This document shows, in pieces, positions 40,379-52,128 of a stretch of 64,000 nt of DNA. The number at the start of each line of letters is the position of its first letter. The first letter of the stretch is position 1. Source of the DNA: Hydractinia symbiolongicarpus (Eukaryota; Cnidaria; Hydrozoa; Anthoathecata; Hydractiniidae); contig NC_079880.1 of assembly GCF_029227915.1 (NCBI RefSeq), forward strand, positions 18,306,001 through 18,370,000, given 5' to 3'. The translations under genes and the position numbers were made by a program. The notes beneath the pieces were generated by a model. It saw nothing but the letters and a program-made list of their open reading frames with translations, did not search any database and was not told where the DNA came from.

Positions 40379-43300
40379 TCTATAATACAGTTATAATTTT
40401 TCTACAATATACTTATAATTTGTTAAAATATCGTTATAATTTCATTTAATTTCATACCATCGTTGCCACAACAACGCTAGCAGATAATAGATCTATTGTC
40501 ACACAAACTAAAGGCATTCGAAACCAGATCACCACCAATATTATTAAAATCAAACTCGTTTGATTTTATTCAAGTATTATAGCCATGCAGCAAATTACGA
40601 GGTTATGACGCACATGCCAGGTGTTGAAATTATACATATTATAGCTATATTATAAGAAATTATAACCATATTTTAAACATATTTTAAGAAATTGATATTA
40701 TAAGTAATATTTCAGTTATATTGTACAAGTGTATCAGGCCCTTAAAATATATTCGAACAACTTTTTCAAGTTCTGGTTCCGGAGCATAAAAGGTACATCA
40801 TTTAAAGCATATCGTATAAAAAAATCACACAATTCAAATCTATTTCATTGAGTACTAACACGTTGTCTCGGTTTTGTTTTTTAAGGTCTAGTTTCGAATT
40901 TCTAGCTTCGTGCTTTTTTGTTGTACCCTTTAAGCAGACAGTGTGTGAGAGTATGCTGCGACCTTAGAATCCCGCTCACTGCCAGGCAGTATGTTAGTGA
41001 TGAACAAAGTAGTTCTTCTTCCATGTGACTTACACGGATTATACTCGTCCAACGATCGGAGATCCGATCGGTGTTGAACATTTCCTGTTGAGAATTAAAA
41101 ATACGCTCACTGTCAGGCAGTATGTTTGTGATGAATAAAGTAATTCTTCTTCAATATAAATTAAATTTTATTGAAGAAACTGAGAAAAAAATGTTGGTAA
41201 TTATACATTTCCTCCTGCTAAAAATTTATATTATATTTAAATTAAAAAGATTTTCAATGATATAAAAATAAAAATTTTGTTTCATGTGTATTTAACACCA
41301 ATAGCACTTTAAAGCACCTTAACGCTGTTAACACTATTAGTGTGAAAAAAGCCTAAAAAGTGTAAACTGATGGTGTTGATGTGGCTGGTTTTAGCGAAGC
41401 TGTAAATCTAGCTATAAGTGATTATTAGAAGCTGTTAATGTTGTAAAAGTTGTTGAAATTGTACAAGGTCATTATTAACTCAGTCTCGCTGATTTAAAAG
41501 TTTTTTTGTCACATTTTGTGACTGCAATAAAAAGAAAATTGCGACAAACCGCACAATTGATTGCTGGTACAATAATTGGGAAGTTATCCTTTTTTTTCTA
41601 AAACAATATTATAACTTCCGACAACAAAAAAAGATATAATAACTGCCAGGTAATCACAATGCGCAAGACTGTGTGTCTGATTTAACAATTTTCCGTCGAA
41701 GGATGAAAAGTCAACCAATTTGGACATTTAAGGCATTCTTCTTTTTTCCCTAGATTCAATTTCCCGAAACTTTTTACTTGTATTGTTTATGATTGCTGCG
41801 AACCATGTTATTCTAAAATAGATTAGCTTAAGAAAGACAAGACATTCCAAACAAGTCTGAGCTGTAATGTGAGAGTAAAGCGGTATTGTAACTGGCTAAT
41901 ATATTATATATGTTTGACATATATTTTGTAACAGCAGCTTGCTAGCTAGTCAACAGAAGTGAACGTATTTTTAAGGGAGTGGTAAAGTTTACATTGGGGC
42001 GTACATCGTCGTGCATTTTTCAGTGAGGTATTATAGTTAAAATTTTAATTGATTATACCACTTTTTAAGGAGAGATGATTGGGTGAAAAATAGTGAAAAA
42101 ATCGCCGATACAGTACCTTTTAAATCGAATCAATAGCTTACATTATCTTATTTTCAGTGCCGTCGGAAGCTTAGCTCTCCTCCCTAACCAGTAATAAAAG
42201 GTAAAAGAAAGAAAATAGTTGTTTTCAACCTCTAACCCGCCCTACATAACTGCCTAAGAAAAATTTTCGAAATCTTTCGGCTGTGGACTATTTGTCAGGT
42301 GATGTTTTTTTTGACATGCCGAAAAATGGCTAAAAAAACAGTCATTTTGAAAAATTAAGTACAAGATTGGAGCGAAACATTTGGTTTCTGTTATCAATCA
42401 TAATTATAATAATTTATATTTCGTATAGTGTTCAAAACACCAAACTGAATAAACAAAACAATATATATAACCCTTTATACCTTGGCAAAACTTTAAATAC
42501 AACACCTCAAGATATTGACTGACCATGATTTTTTTTAAAAAATATACGAATGCCTAGATATCTTTCCAATCTCTTTCAAATAGCTTAAAAAGGGCGACGC
42601 AAGTTAAATAAACACAAGGAATCTTTAAGAACAAAAAAAATAATTCGGCTTCCCATTTGGCGGTTCAAGGAAACATTCAAAACAAACATCATACATTGTA
42701 AATATTTTTTTCCTGAAGGTGAAATAATTCTTCTTATAAAAAAACGTGCCAACACTTAAATTGTTTCAATAACCAACACATTTTTGTAAAATAATTCTAA
42801 CAAAACTTCAAACGAAATTTTGTTCCTAGCAACAAAACGCCTCAAATTGTGACGTTACAATAGACGTATCAGGTTGTTGCTATAGGAACTCTCACAGTAA
42901 GTTAATTCTATGTTAGATATGCTACAAACGCTTTAGAAATCGATAGAAATTAAGCGATCTGATTGGCTCTTTTGGTTGGATTTCTTAACTCAACATTTTT
43001 TACGATAATTTGTCATACACGGGTTACCACGACTTTTATAGGGATAGTGATAAAAAAAAGTTAAAATTTTATTATTATTATTATGGAATAATTATTTTTA
43101 TAGCTTCACCATTGACTTCACTAAGGTAAGGTGTTTTTTACAACACAAGATGTATAAAAACACATCCTTTCGTACATTCGTATTGTTTTCCATTCGTACT
43201 TCTCTGTGGTAACATCAAGCATTAATTGATCCAGCGTGACTTAAGGTCTCAGATCGGACTTCATACCATCAGTTGTAACGAGCAATTATTCAGGAATAAA
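40379..43300. other. Intergenic stretch upstream of NXPE-like gene
   Basis: No gene is recognised. It contains a direct repeat near 40974 and 41103, listed separately, and AT-rich unique DNA. Confidence 0.4.
40970..41160. repeat. Direct repeat pair, about 130 bp apart
   Basis: CGCTCACTG(C/T)CAGGCAGTATG followed by TTAGTGATGAACAAAGTA or TTTGTGATGAATAAAGTA and ATTCTTCTTC-like sequence is present at about 40974 and 41103. Confidence 0.75.
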
Positions 43301-43481
43301 ACTTCACCAAAACACGTTTACTATGGATTAGATTAAATTTAACGAATCTTTTTAGTAAGCACAATTTTTGCGTTGTTGTTGTTGAAAGCAAGTTCAAGCG
43401 ATAACATCAGGACTTTATCTCTTTCTTTGCTAGCTGCTTCGTTTACTATTTCAACCATCATCATCTTTTTTGGTAAGAAAG

Positions 43482-46400
43482 ATGCCTTCGAATATGCGAT
43501 ATATGTTTCTGACAAGTTTAGTTGTCTCCTCGACATATCTTTACTTCTACTACGCACCTTACTCAAGCATTTCAGTCCATATACATACAAGCTCATCATG
43601 TGATGAGTATTTGCCACCTATGCAATGCTTAAAAGAATATAATGATCCATGTCAGACGTTCATTGATTGGACCTTAAAGTCAGACAATAAAACTCTGCAT
43701 ACAAAATTAGAATTTAGCGAATTCATGTTTGACATCAAATCAACTATGGAAAAGAGCTACATAAAAATTATTACTTACAATAAATTAAATCAAAGCAAAC
43801 TGATTGGTGGAGACTTCTGGTGGATGAATGTGGTTGGTCCATCATCATTTCATGTTGAATTGAAGGATAACAACAATGGAACGTATGAAAGTTTTTTTAG
43901 TTTTGTAGAACCTGGTAATTATACTGTCACGGTTGAGTTGATTTGGAGTTTATGTGATGGTTTGAGAGACCCTCCTTCGTGGTGGTTTAAGAGTGGTAAG
44001 TCATAATAAACCATAAATAAAGATCACTTTTTAAATTACTTATTTAGTCTTTTTTAGTTCCCCTACCACAATCTATGTAGTTGTAATGTTATACCCGGGA
44101 TCCGATATCCTGACAATGATACCCGGGACCCGAGACCCAATACCCTAATACCGATACCCGATACCCTGATTTTTTTGATTTTTTTGATTTTTTTGATTTT
44201 TTTGATTTTTTTGATTTTTTTGATTTTTTTGATTTTTTTGATTTTTTTGATTTTTTTATTTTTTTTCAATGATGTTTTATTTTAATAAAAATCCTAATTT
44301 TTTCTTATTATTTTCTGGCTTTTTAAACGTAACAGAGATGATACGTTGGTTTATTCGAAGAAAAGCGCACGTTTGATAAGTGAATAATTAATGAGACGTC
44401 CAACCTTCAACAACAGTGAATAAAACCAGCACCACCTGTGCCAACAGATAACGGTTATGTCTTGTTCCTTCTCAACTACACCCACAAAAATGTATCAACT
44501 TACTATGGTTGTGGAGGGAAATTTCAGTCAAATATTCCATCGGATATATACAAAATTGAATCGTGGTTTTGAAAAGCAAAAGGAGTTATTTCGATCCTAC
44601 ATCAAAAAAATAAATATTATCTAATGAATTTAAAAAAGTCTATTATCAATTTAATCATGTTTAAGCAGACAAAATAATTTTTTTGATGCTAGTTGAATTG
44701 TAGTTCCTGGTGATATAAAACCATTGTTGAGCCAGCAGCATATTCACATATTACGTGCAACAAATATTCCCCTATTATAACGAAGAAATATACATATCAA
44801 AATGTGTTTTTATATCTTTTATATTCAACAACAACAACAACAAAAATGATAATAAAAAAAATCAGGGTATCGGGCCTCGGGTATCCATATCAGGATATTG
44901 GGTCTCGGGTCTTGGGTATCAGGTATCGGTGTCAGGGTCTCGGGTATCGGATTTCGGGTCTCGGGTATCACATAGGGTATCGGGTATCACTTTTCTCATA
45001 TGCCGTTATGTACAACAAAAAACCACCTACGGCTAACAGGTAAAAAAAATGGAAAGGAAGATATTATTAAAAACCCATAGTCTTTTTATATAAAAAACGA
45101 TAAACATAGTCGCTAACCTAAAGGCCGGGGCAAATCGAGGCACCTTTTTGAGCAACACTACCCGTCAACATTTGTTAAAGAACATGTTGACTCGATTTGC
45201 TATAGCCATTAACATTTCTGGCAACATTTTTCAGTATTTTCGAATTATTTAATTGCAAATTCGAATGTTCTAGCACGAATTTGAATGTTTTTGTTCGAGT
45301 GTATACACGACTTGTATGAAAATAAGATCAAAAAATAGAGATTATTCACTTTGATAATGGCGGAAGTCACTACTTCAGCTGATCCTGCAACTACCACTGC
45401 TGGTAAACAAAAATTTAAAAGGAACGATGAATTATTGGAGAAACTGCTTGACCTGTACGAAGAAAGACCCCGTCCGCTTTCTTTTTTTTTCATCGTCATC
45501 TATTACCAATGCCAGCAATAAACATGCTGCAGCTTCCTTCTCCGCCATTTTGAAAAAAGAGAATGAATGGCCACGTTTCAGTAGAATGTAGTTGCTCAAA
45601 ATGTTGATGAGAATGTTAACAAGGGTATAGCAAATCGTATCAACATGTTGCTCAAAATGTTGACGAGAATGTTGACTGAGAATGTTGATCGATTTGCCCC
45701 GGCTTAACATATGTTTTTCACAGGGGATGAGCAAGGCAAATTTCAGAAGCGGGGATCGTTGGGTGTCGACACATACATAGGTAAAAAAAAAGAGTTCGCA
45801 TTTACTATATCAGAAAGCAAAACAAAGAAAAGTTTGCATAACAGAAAACGAAACTTTGTCAAATTCAAGAGAGAATGCCAACCAATCAATTCTCCTTGTG
45901 GATATTGGAAAAACCATCAGCAATTTATTACACCCTACAATCCTAACATCGTTTGTCAGGATAATATAAAGCCTCCAGAGAATTCGACAATTTGGTTTTA
46001 TGGTGATTCCATGCAATTGTTGACGTATCGTTACTTTGTAAACAAAACACTTTGCAAGAAATTCTTCAAATGTGGTGTTTCATATAATTGGAACTACCCA
46101 AATCCTCCTTCCAAGGGTATTTTTGATAACAAAGACTTCAACAAAAGCATTATCTTAAACTCCATTGGGGATGTCTTACTGCAAAAAGATATGAGGCAGC
46201 GTTCAAGCGTATTTTATGTCAACTTTGGTGTGCATATTTTAATGGCTATACCTTTTAAACAAGCTGTGGATCTGTTACAAAGTTTTGTAGAACTTGTCCA
46301 AACTTTAAAATCAAAGTTTGGTGAAAATTTCCCAAGGATAATTTGGAAGACAACTACTCCGCCATTTCGACGGGAGTATTATAAGTACAACGAAGATTTT

Positions 46401-47543
46401 AGAAGATTTTTAACAAAACAGGTTAGTTTTTTTATTCCTTACATTTCTGACACGTTTCGTGTCTAGGTTTTTACAGCATTCTTTATATATAAAATGGTCA
46501 AAATTTATAAGCGCTTTAACAGAATTAAGTTTTTGTTGTACAAGTTTAAAATGTAAGACGGAAATTCAAAACTACACCCTACTCCTCTGCACACAATTCC
46601 ACACAGACACAGTTGGTTTTAGCAGAAGTATTTTTAAACCCTAAGAAAATAACAATGCAGCGGGTCCATTGCTAGTTTAAATAGGTGTGCTTATAAACAA
46701 ACGAACGTCGACGTTAATTTGACGACAGCAATTGTTTATGTCGTGAAATCATTACGGTAACCGTTTCATAAAGTTTTGCTAGTCCGAATTTTTACTTTAA
46801 AAATTTATGCTTCAAAACGAGGTCAACGTCAAAAGTTGTTAGTTGCATTTTCCTTTAATTTGCAGCTCTTACATATCATTTACCTCAGCGATCCTTCAAG
46901 AGGGAATTCTATAAAGTCTATAGGAGCTTTTCGAAAACTAAGAAATGCACGAACATCTAAAACTCAAAATCACCGCAAATTTAACTTTTGGGGTTAAGCA
47001 ACTTAGAAAATGAGGTTAGATTACCGCAAAGGTTTATTCTCTGTTATCAATAACGGTTTTGAAATTGACAGAAGAGCAACCACCTGAGAAATCAGTCCCA
47101 TTTTCTTGTTGAACGCTAAGCAGAAAGGGTTAATTCACACTTTTATAGTCTCTGGCATGACTCGACCGGGGTTTAAATCAAATTCAGTCCTGGAAACGAA
47201 CGCTCTACCACATGGCCGTCAGTCGGTAAAGTCTTCTTTCTCAAGTTATTTGGAGCAGAATAACTATTTTCATTTAAAAATGACACTAATGGATACTTTA
47301 GCATAAATGTTTGCACTCTTCATTATTAAAACCTAATTTTAATTTCAGAGAATGATTTTATGGAACACATACTGCAAAGAAATGATGTGTCGAGCAAATA
47401 TTCCTGTCATAGATGTTTATTACGTCACAGCCTCGTTTACACTTGGAGCAAAAGATGGTCTACATTTTGCTGATCATGTATACGAAAATGCGATGTCAGC
47501 ATTTGAATCTTATGTGTTGAACAATAATGGTTACGTAGAATGA
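43482..47543 (+). CDS. NXPE-like PC-esterase family protein, three exons
   Basis: Exons: 43482-43995, 45724-46421 and 47349-47543. Donors are GTAAGT and GTTAGT; acceptors are TTCACAG and TTTCAG. Phases 1 and 0 are consistent and give 468 residues. The N-terminus has one hydrophobic segment (MFLTSLVVSSTYLYFYYAPY) followed by a lumenal-type region, as in a type II Golgi/ER protein or a secreted one. Residues about 50-170 resemble the neurexophilin-like Ig part (GGDFWWMNVVGP). Exon 2 holds CGYWKNH and FYGDSMQLL, the Gly-Asp-Ser nucleophile block of PC-esterases (46002-46010). Exon 3 has KDGLHFADHVY, the catalytic Asp-x-x-His block. Such enzymes are thought to add or remove acetyl groups on glycans, and the substrate here is unknown. 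Start choice: the first ATG in frame, with a second Met four codons on. The gene appears intact despite a Harbinger remnant, a SINE and repeats in its introns. Confidence 0.85.
44087..45000. repeat. Inverted pair of GGGTATC-rich minisatellites
   Basis: At 44087-44170 the plus strand reads repeats of GATACCC and GAGACCC. At 44863-45000 it reads GGGTATC, GGGTCTC and TCGGGTATC, the reverse complement. The pair is about 700 bp apart within intron 1 of the NXPE-like gene and could fold on itself in the pre-mRNA. Confidence 0.8.
44166..44262. repeat. (TGATTTTTT)n minisatellite
   Basis: About ten perfect 9-bp units within intron 1. The frame encoding repeated KKIKKI on the other strand is an artefact. 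Confidence 0.95.
45119..45707. mobile_element. Internally deleted PIF/Harbinger element, 583 bp
   Basis: The ends AGGCCGGGGCAAATCGA (45122) and TCGATTTGCCCCGGCT (ending 45704) are inverted, and both sides are flanked by TAA (45119-45121 and 45705-45707), the Harbinger TWA-type target duplication. The plus strand from 45358 opens with MAEVTTSADPA and a segment FKRNDELLEKLLDLYEERP, like the Myb/MADF-type DNA-binding partner. The minus strand from about 45552 opens with MAEKEAAACLLLAL, like the start of the Harbinger transposase. Both genes are cut after their first exons. The element therefore derives from an autonomous one by loss of the middle. It sits 16 bp before exon 2 of the NXPE-like gene. 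Confidence 0.8.
47070..47222 (-). mobile_element. tRNA-derived SINE in NXPE intron 2
   Basis: Read on the minus strand, GGCCATGTGGTAGAGCG (47201-47217) matches an RNA polymerase III A box, and GGTCGAGTCATG (47157-47168) matches a B box at a tRNA-like distance. A non-tRNA tail with CTTAGCGTTCAAC follows. This is the layout of tRNA-derived SINEs. No full tRNA cloverleaf can be drawn, so it is not a functional tRNA gene. Confidence 0.65.
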
Positions 47544-47710
47544 ACCAGGTTTGACAATATTCAGCTTAAAGGACATATTACTTATAGACAATTTTACAAT
47601 TCATGGTACATATTTAAAAAAAATATATAAAGTCCATTCTTCCGAGTTGTTATTATATTGATTTAAAATAATTTTTATAAGTAATTATGAATTTAAAGAA
47701 ACCCAGTTGC

Positions 47711-47872
47711 AGCTAGTTTAGGGTGTCACGATAACCACACTTTTCCAAAAAAACACGGTCAAACTCTCATAAACAATATCATACACAATTTCACAACTTT
47801 TCGTCACGCCTCATTGCACAAAATTCCGCTAATAATCATAAAAAAATCATCATACGCAAGTGGAGTAAAATC
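47711..47872. repeat. Left terminal inverted repeat of element 1
   Basis: Pairs with 57936-58098 over about 160 bp, including AAAAAAACACGGTCAAACTC and TTTTCGTCACGCCTC. It lacks an 11-12-nt insertion present in the right copy (TTGTGACGTCAC). Confidence 0.9.
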
Positions 47873-48010
47873 CCTAATAAGCGGTGCTTAGTCATGCATA
47901 TCAAGGGTAAGTCCCTAACGCAAGTGGAGGGAAATTCCCGGCTTGCTCAGTAAAAAATTGAGCAAATGCCAAAGCACCATATTTTCAAAAAAACCGTGTA
48001 TAAAATAAAG

Positions 48011-50985
48011 ATGAGTTGGTTTAAGAATGCCATCAGCAAACTATATAGCACCGTGTCAGCACCAGTGGTAGCAACTCGCGACGCCCTTGCGGATCGACTA
48101 CAGAGTGTGTGGGATACCGTTGCCTTCTACTACAATAAGGCAAGGGAACGAAATTCGGGAGCGAATCGCTTCACGACGAGATTGAACAGGAGGCAAGGGA
48201 AGACTACGTGGAGGATATTGAATATCAAGGCCCCGAGGACGATATCCAGATGTTGGAGGATGGAAATAGGATTAAATCATGGCGTTTCAGCAAGCATCTA
48301 AACGAATCTCTAAAGGACGCGATTATCCAAAAAATTACACCACACGTGGACATGCGCGTTAAAGTTGTGTACAGCTTTAGCTTTTCGCTGTCAAGTATAG
48401 CGGAAATCGAAGCGTTCGTAGAAGATGCGAAATAAAGCGCCTCGATCTGGAGGATCACGAGTTTTGGACTAAGGCTTATTTATCACCCATTAGGACCACC
48501 GAGACCCCTGGGGCATATGCGGGAAAAATTGTCTTCGATCACGTACAGATCAAGGTGATAAGCACGCGTGTATTCCTCTTCGGATGCGGCCCTCTCCCGG
48601 ATTGGTTGCGAAAAAAAAGGTGCATTTACGCCATGGATGGTGAAGATGCCATAACGGACAACCTATGCTTCTGCGCTAAAGGAGCGGGTGGATGTAGTAA
48701 AGGGAACAGAACGTCTAACAAAAACAGCCCCGCCTAGCCCGAGAGTACTACGAGAACCCTAAGCTCAAGCGTAAGGGCGTGCGCCCCACAAGGCTGGTGG
48801 ATTTGGAGGGCGTTGCCAAACAATTCAAGATCAACATCAGGGTCTTTGAACCCAAGACAAACTCCGAGAAGGCACCATGGCGACTCGTCTATAGGCAAAA
48901 GTAGTACAAAAAGAATTATATGGCATCAATCTAGGTATGCTGGACGGGCACTGTTTCTACATCAAGGATTTAGACATGCTAGCCTAACAGAAATGGAAAT
49001 GTGAGGTATGCAAACAACTGTTTACCAAAAGCAACCGCCTCACGCGACATAAAAGGAACGAATGCGAGGGCGTCAAGACGACGATCATTTGCAAAGGGGG
49101 GAAGGTCAAACGTATGCCGGGAAGGGTCGAGAAGGTCCTTTACGATGGGAGTTTTAGCTATGATGCATCAAAATGGATAGGATACATGTCAAAACAAACC
49201 GGAAGACATATTCATCATGCACTCTGTAGACATGGTGGTTAGCGCGTTATACGCGATGGTAAGAAGGAGTGGAAAGTGGATGGGTATGAGCCTATTTCAA
49301 ACACCTTTTACGAGTACAACGGTTGTAAGTGGCACGGATGTCCCTGTTTGTCCGACAGACCAAAGCGGACAGGGCTCATTACGCTGCTACCCTGTCTAAG
49401 AAAAGGATGATACGGGAAAAGGGCTACGGCAAGAGGTACTTTTAGAAGGAATTTAAACCCTACCCCCACTACCTGGTATTTGAAGCCCTCCTATCACCTT
49501 TAAATTACCTGCAAACCTTTGATCTGACGTATCTTTCAAGACATGTTCCGATAAGTTTTGGTATTGCCGATAGTTTGAATAGTCACCCGACGTTCATCGG
49601 TCACGACGACCTCAAGATCCTGGTTAAACAATCTGTGGAGGAGCTGGAAAAGAGGCATGCCCTCATTGTGAAAGAGGTCGAGAGAATGTACCCGAAGCCT
49701 GACGATTTTGACATGCTCTCCAAAAAGAACCAGGAGTTGTGGGATGAGTGGGTAAATCAAGTAGCTGTAATTGGGTTTAATTCCAGCAAGTACGACATCA
49801 ACCTGATCAAGCAGTATTGTGTCGAAGAGATTGCGCAAGGCGATAAGATCAAGGTGGCGAAAAAAGACAATGACTACATGTTCCTCACTACCTCGACCTG
49901 TGGCTCACGAGGAGTTTTATAGCCGGCTAAGTGGGAAAAACACAGTCGAAGAATACGAGACATTCCGCGCCGAGTTTTGCAGTTTTTACTGGTTGCGTGA
50001 GTACAACCTAGCCGATGTGAAACCTTTCATTAAAGCCGTGGACAAGACAAGGTTGCAGAATTACGATGACGAGATAGATATTTTGAAGGACACGGTCAGT
50101 ATTCCGTGAGTGTCGATGCGCTACGTATTGAACAAGTCTCTACGGCTGAACCCAAAGTTAGAGCTATACGCTCCGGGAGACCCATGCAGACATAGGTGTA
50201 AGGACTCTTGTTATAGCAACACTTGTAAGCCCTGCAAGAAGGTACGGAAAACATGTGAAAAATGTACGAGGAATGAGGCCTACGAGCTCCTATGGACGGG
50301 GATGATAGGTGGTCCCGCGATCGTATTCTGTAGATACCACGAACGAGACGTGACGGGTATCAAATCTCACGTGTACAAGGAAATGCACAAGTGCAAGACC
50401 ATTATAGGGCATGATGCAAACATGCTCTACCCGAGAACCCTGCTGCAAGACTTTCCGGTATACCAACTCGCGAAGTTGTGCATGCTCAAATTTTACTATG
50501 ATTTTCTCGACAAGTACGTGGATTGTCGAGACTTTGAGTAGTTTTATATGGACACCGACAGTGTGTATTTTGCCATCTCTGGAGATGAGTTGAGGGATGT
50601 CGTTCGCTCCAAACTGCTTGACGAATATGATGAGGATGTAAAAAACTGGATCGTCACTGATAAGTACCCAAGTCGGACAGGAGGGTTATTTAAAGCGGAA
50701 TTTATTGGGTTTCGGATGATTGCCCAGACAGCTAAGTGTTATTTCATCGAGGGTAAAGAAGGTAATAAATTCTCATGTAAGGCCATGTCAAAGAGCCAAA
50801 ATGCTGTGACCTGGAGTAGATACCTTGGTGCGCTGTGGGTTTAGACATGGCCAAAAACGTAGGTTTTCGGGTACATGAGCAGGGTATGATGACGTACGAA
50901 CAAAACAAGCTTGGGCTCTCGGCGTTTTATGACAAGTTGGTTGTACATGACGATGGTGTAAATACCTCTCCGCTTGTGGTTTAAG
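48011..50985 (+). pseudogene. Maverick/Polinton DNA polymerase B (protein-primed type), broken
   Basis: Segments in order: an N-terminal region starting MSWFKNAISKLYSTVSAP at 48011; a middle segment LFGCGPLPDWLRKKRCIY (48562-48630); a zinc-finger-like CEVCKQLF..H at 48993-49060; an exonuclease region with VIGFNSSKYDINLIK (49768-49812), which matches the Exo II pattern; and cysteine clusters near 50185-50270. Polymerase motif A is DANMLYPRTLL (50413-50445), with Arg where Ser is usual, and motif C is YMDTDSVYF (50545-50571). Only about 40 codons separate motifs A and C, where the family has several hundred including motif B. A large internal deletion is therefore certain. The Exo I area reads YLVFEALL and lacks the usual Asp. 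Many frame changes occur. The enzyme would have replicated the element's own DNA. Confidence 0.85.
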
Positions 50986-51023
50986 CATTTTTGAATAACG
51001 AGGTTTTCCAAAAGCTGACCAAA

Positions 51024-51051
51024 GTTTTGTAAAGGTAGTACTTTACAAAAC
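51024..51051. terminator. Intergenic hairpin, 11-bp perfect arms
   Basis: GTTTTGTAAAG (51024-51034) and CTTTACAAAAC (51041-51051) surround a 6-nt loop. It lies between the polymerase relic and the first HNH-like gene (ATG 51061). See the finding on conserved intergenic hairpins. Confidence 0.6.
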
Positions 51052-51060
51052 AAAAACAAT

Positions 51061-51485
51061 ATGGAGGGGACCAGGAAATGCACGAACTGTAACCAAACCC
51101 TACCACTATACAAATTCCAGGTGATCCAACGAAACGGACAACGAATGAGGACATGCATCCCCTGCCTCGATATTGACAAGGCCTCAAGGGAGCGTACCAA
51201 ATGCCCACATAAAAAACGAAGAAAACAATGCCCCATATGCTATCACCCTGCCTATCAGTATAAGATTATTTTGAACAGGGTTCATAATGCCGTAAATTAT
51301 GATATAGAGATTCCCAGGAATATATAGGGTGCGATATTATAACATTCATAAAGCACATCTAGGCCCAGTTTAAAGGCAGGATAAACTGGGGAAACAGAAG
51401 GCAGTGGCAGTTTGATCACAAGGTGCCACTAAAGTACAGGGAGAACGGGGTATACCCTAGCGAAGAGGTGCAAGGTTTCAGATAA
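51061..51485 (+). pseudogene. HNH-like endonuclease with N-terminal zinc ribbon, copy 1, broken
   Basis: The first frame (51061-51327, 88 codons) starts with a zinc ribbon, CTNCNQTLPLYKFQV, then CIPC, and continues with a second cysteine region, CPHKKRRKQCPICYHP. After the stop at 51325 another frame carries NRRQWQFDHKVPLKYREN (about 51395-51450), an HNH-type catalytic pattern (W-x-x-DH-x-x-P). Together this is the layout of small HNH nucleases found in phages and large DNA viruses. It is broken by a frame change near 51330 and a TAG at 51353. It lies directly after a perfect hairpin. Role in the element: perhaps host or rival DNA cleavage, which is inference. Confidence 0.65.
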
Positions 51486-51601
51486 CCAAACGAAGGGCCA
51501 TCGTTATATTTCTGAGTAGAATGTAGCCTACCGCTGTTGATCAAACACACTTGCTATCAATTGAGGTGTGTGTAGTAATTGCTATACTTCTACCCTAAGC
51601 C

Positions 51602-51786
51602 ATGATGGCCTGCATACTTTTTAGCCGGTCAGGCTCGTCTCGTACACAATCCTGATCGCCATGGGGGCTAAGAAGGTTTCTAGGCCAAGGGCCAAGATAG
51701 ACCTGGAGGACGGCCTTAAACTTGCCGGATATATGATGGCAGCGATCTTGTCGCTGTCGCTGATACCCCCAAAACAGACCGAATGA
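51602..51786 (+). CDS. Small hydrophobic protein, 41 codons or slightly more
   Basis: From ATG 51661 a 41-codon frame reads MGAKKVSRPRAKIDLEDG then a hydrophobic segment LAGYMMAAILSLSLIP and ends at TGA 51786. Upstream in the same frame, VSYTILIAMG adds another hydrophobic stretch, and a possible start at 51602 is one frame off. It ends 6 bp before the hairpin at 51792. It might be a small virion or membrane peptide. No family was recognised. Confidence 0.35.
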
Positions 51787-51791
51787 TAAAG

Positions 51792-51818
51792 TTTCTATAT
51801 CTCCTGGAGATATAGAAA
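51792..51818. terminator. Intergenic hairpin, 13-bp perfect arms
   Basis: TTTCTATATCTCC (51792-51804) and GGAGATATAGAAA (51806-51818) with a single central T. It sits between the small hydrophobic frame and the second HNH-like gene (ATG 51820). Confidence 0.65.
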
Positions 51819-51819
51819 T

Positions 51820-52125
51820 ATGGAGGAGGCTAAAAATTTTTCCAAGTGTTTAAAATCTCTCCCCTTGAGCCAGTTCAAGATCAAACGAGACGGCCAAACA
51901 ACGAGTACATGGATCTGCCCGAGACGCCGCATCTATATGCAGTCATTACATTACTTAATAATTGTACTCCAGGATCATATAAAGGCCCAGTTCTCTGAAG
52001 GGTACAGATGGGAGAATTTCGAATTACATGTACATCATAAGACACCCTTTATATACCAGAATACATTTAAATCTCCAACTCTTGCCGAGGTGGCGAAAGC
52101 ATTACAGCAGGCCCTATCGCAGTAG
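51820..52125 (+). CDS. HNH-like zinc-ribbon protein, copy 2, degenerate
   Basis: The frame is open for 101 codons, beginning MEEAKNFSKCLKSLPLSQF, parallel to copy 1 but with one Cys of each pair missing (KNFSKC and WICPRR). The second half has DHIKAQFSEGYRWENF then HVHHKTPFIYQN and a helical tail LAEVAKALQQAL. The W-x..HH-x-x-P stretch aligns with the HNH pattern of copy 1, although the residue before the second His is His rather than Asp. It reads as a shortened, probably inactive paralogue. Confidence 0.55.
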   Translation: MEEAKNFSKCLKSLPLSQFKIKRDGQTTSTWICPRRRIYMQSLHYLIIVLQDHIKAQFSEGYRWENFELHVHHKTPFIYQNTFKSPTLAEVAKALQQALSQ

Positions 52126-52128
52126 TAA

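Noticed and set aside
44063-44269. Lys-Ile repeat protein frame on the minus strand
   Set aside because: It is a translation of the (TGATTTTTT)n array in an intron.
47150-47222. Possible tRNA gene on the minus strand
   Set aside because: A and B boxes are present, but acceptor and anticodon stems do not pair, so it is a SINE head rather than a tRNA.
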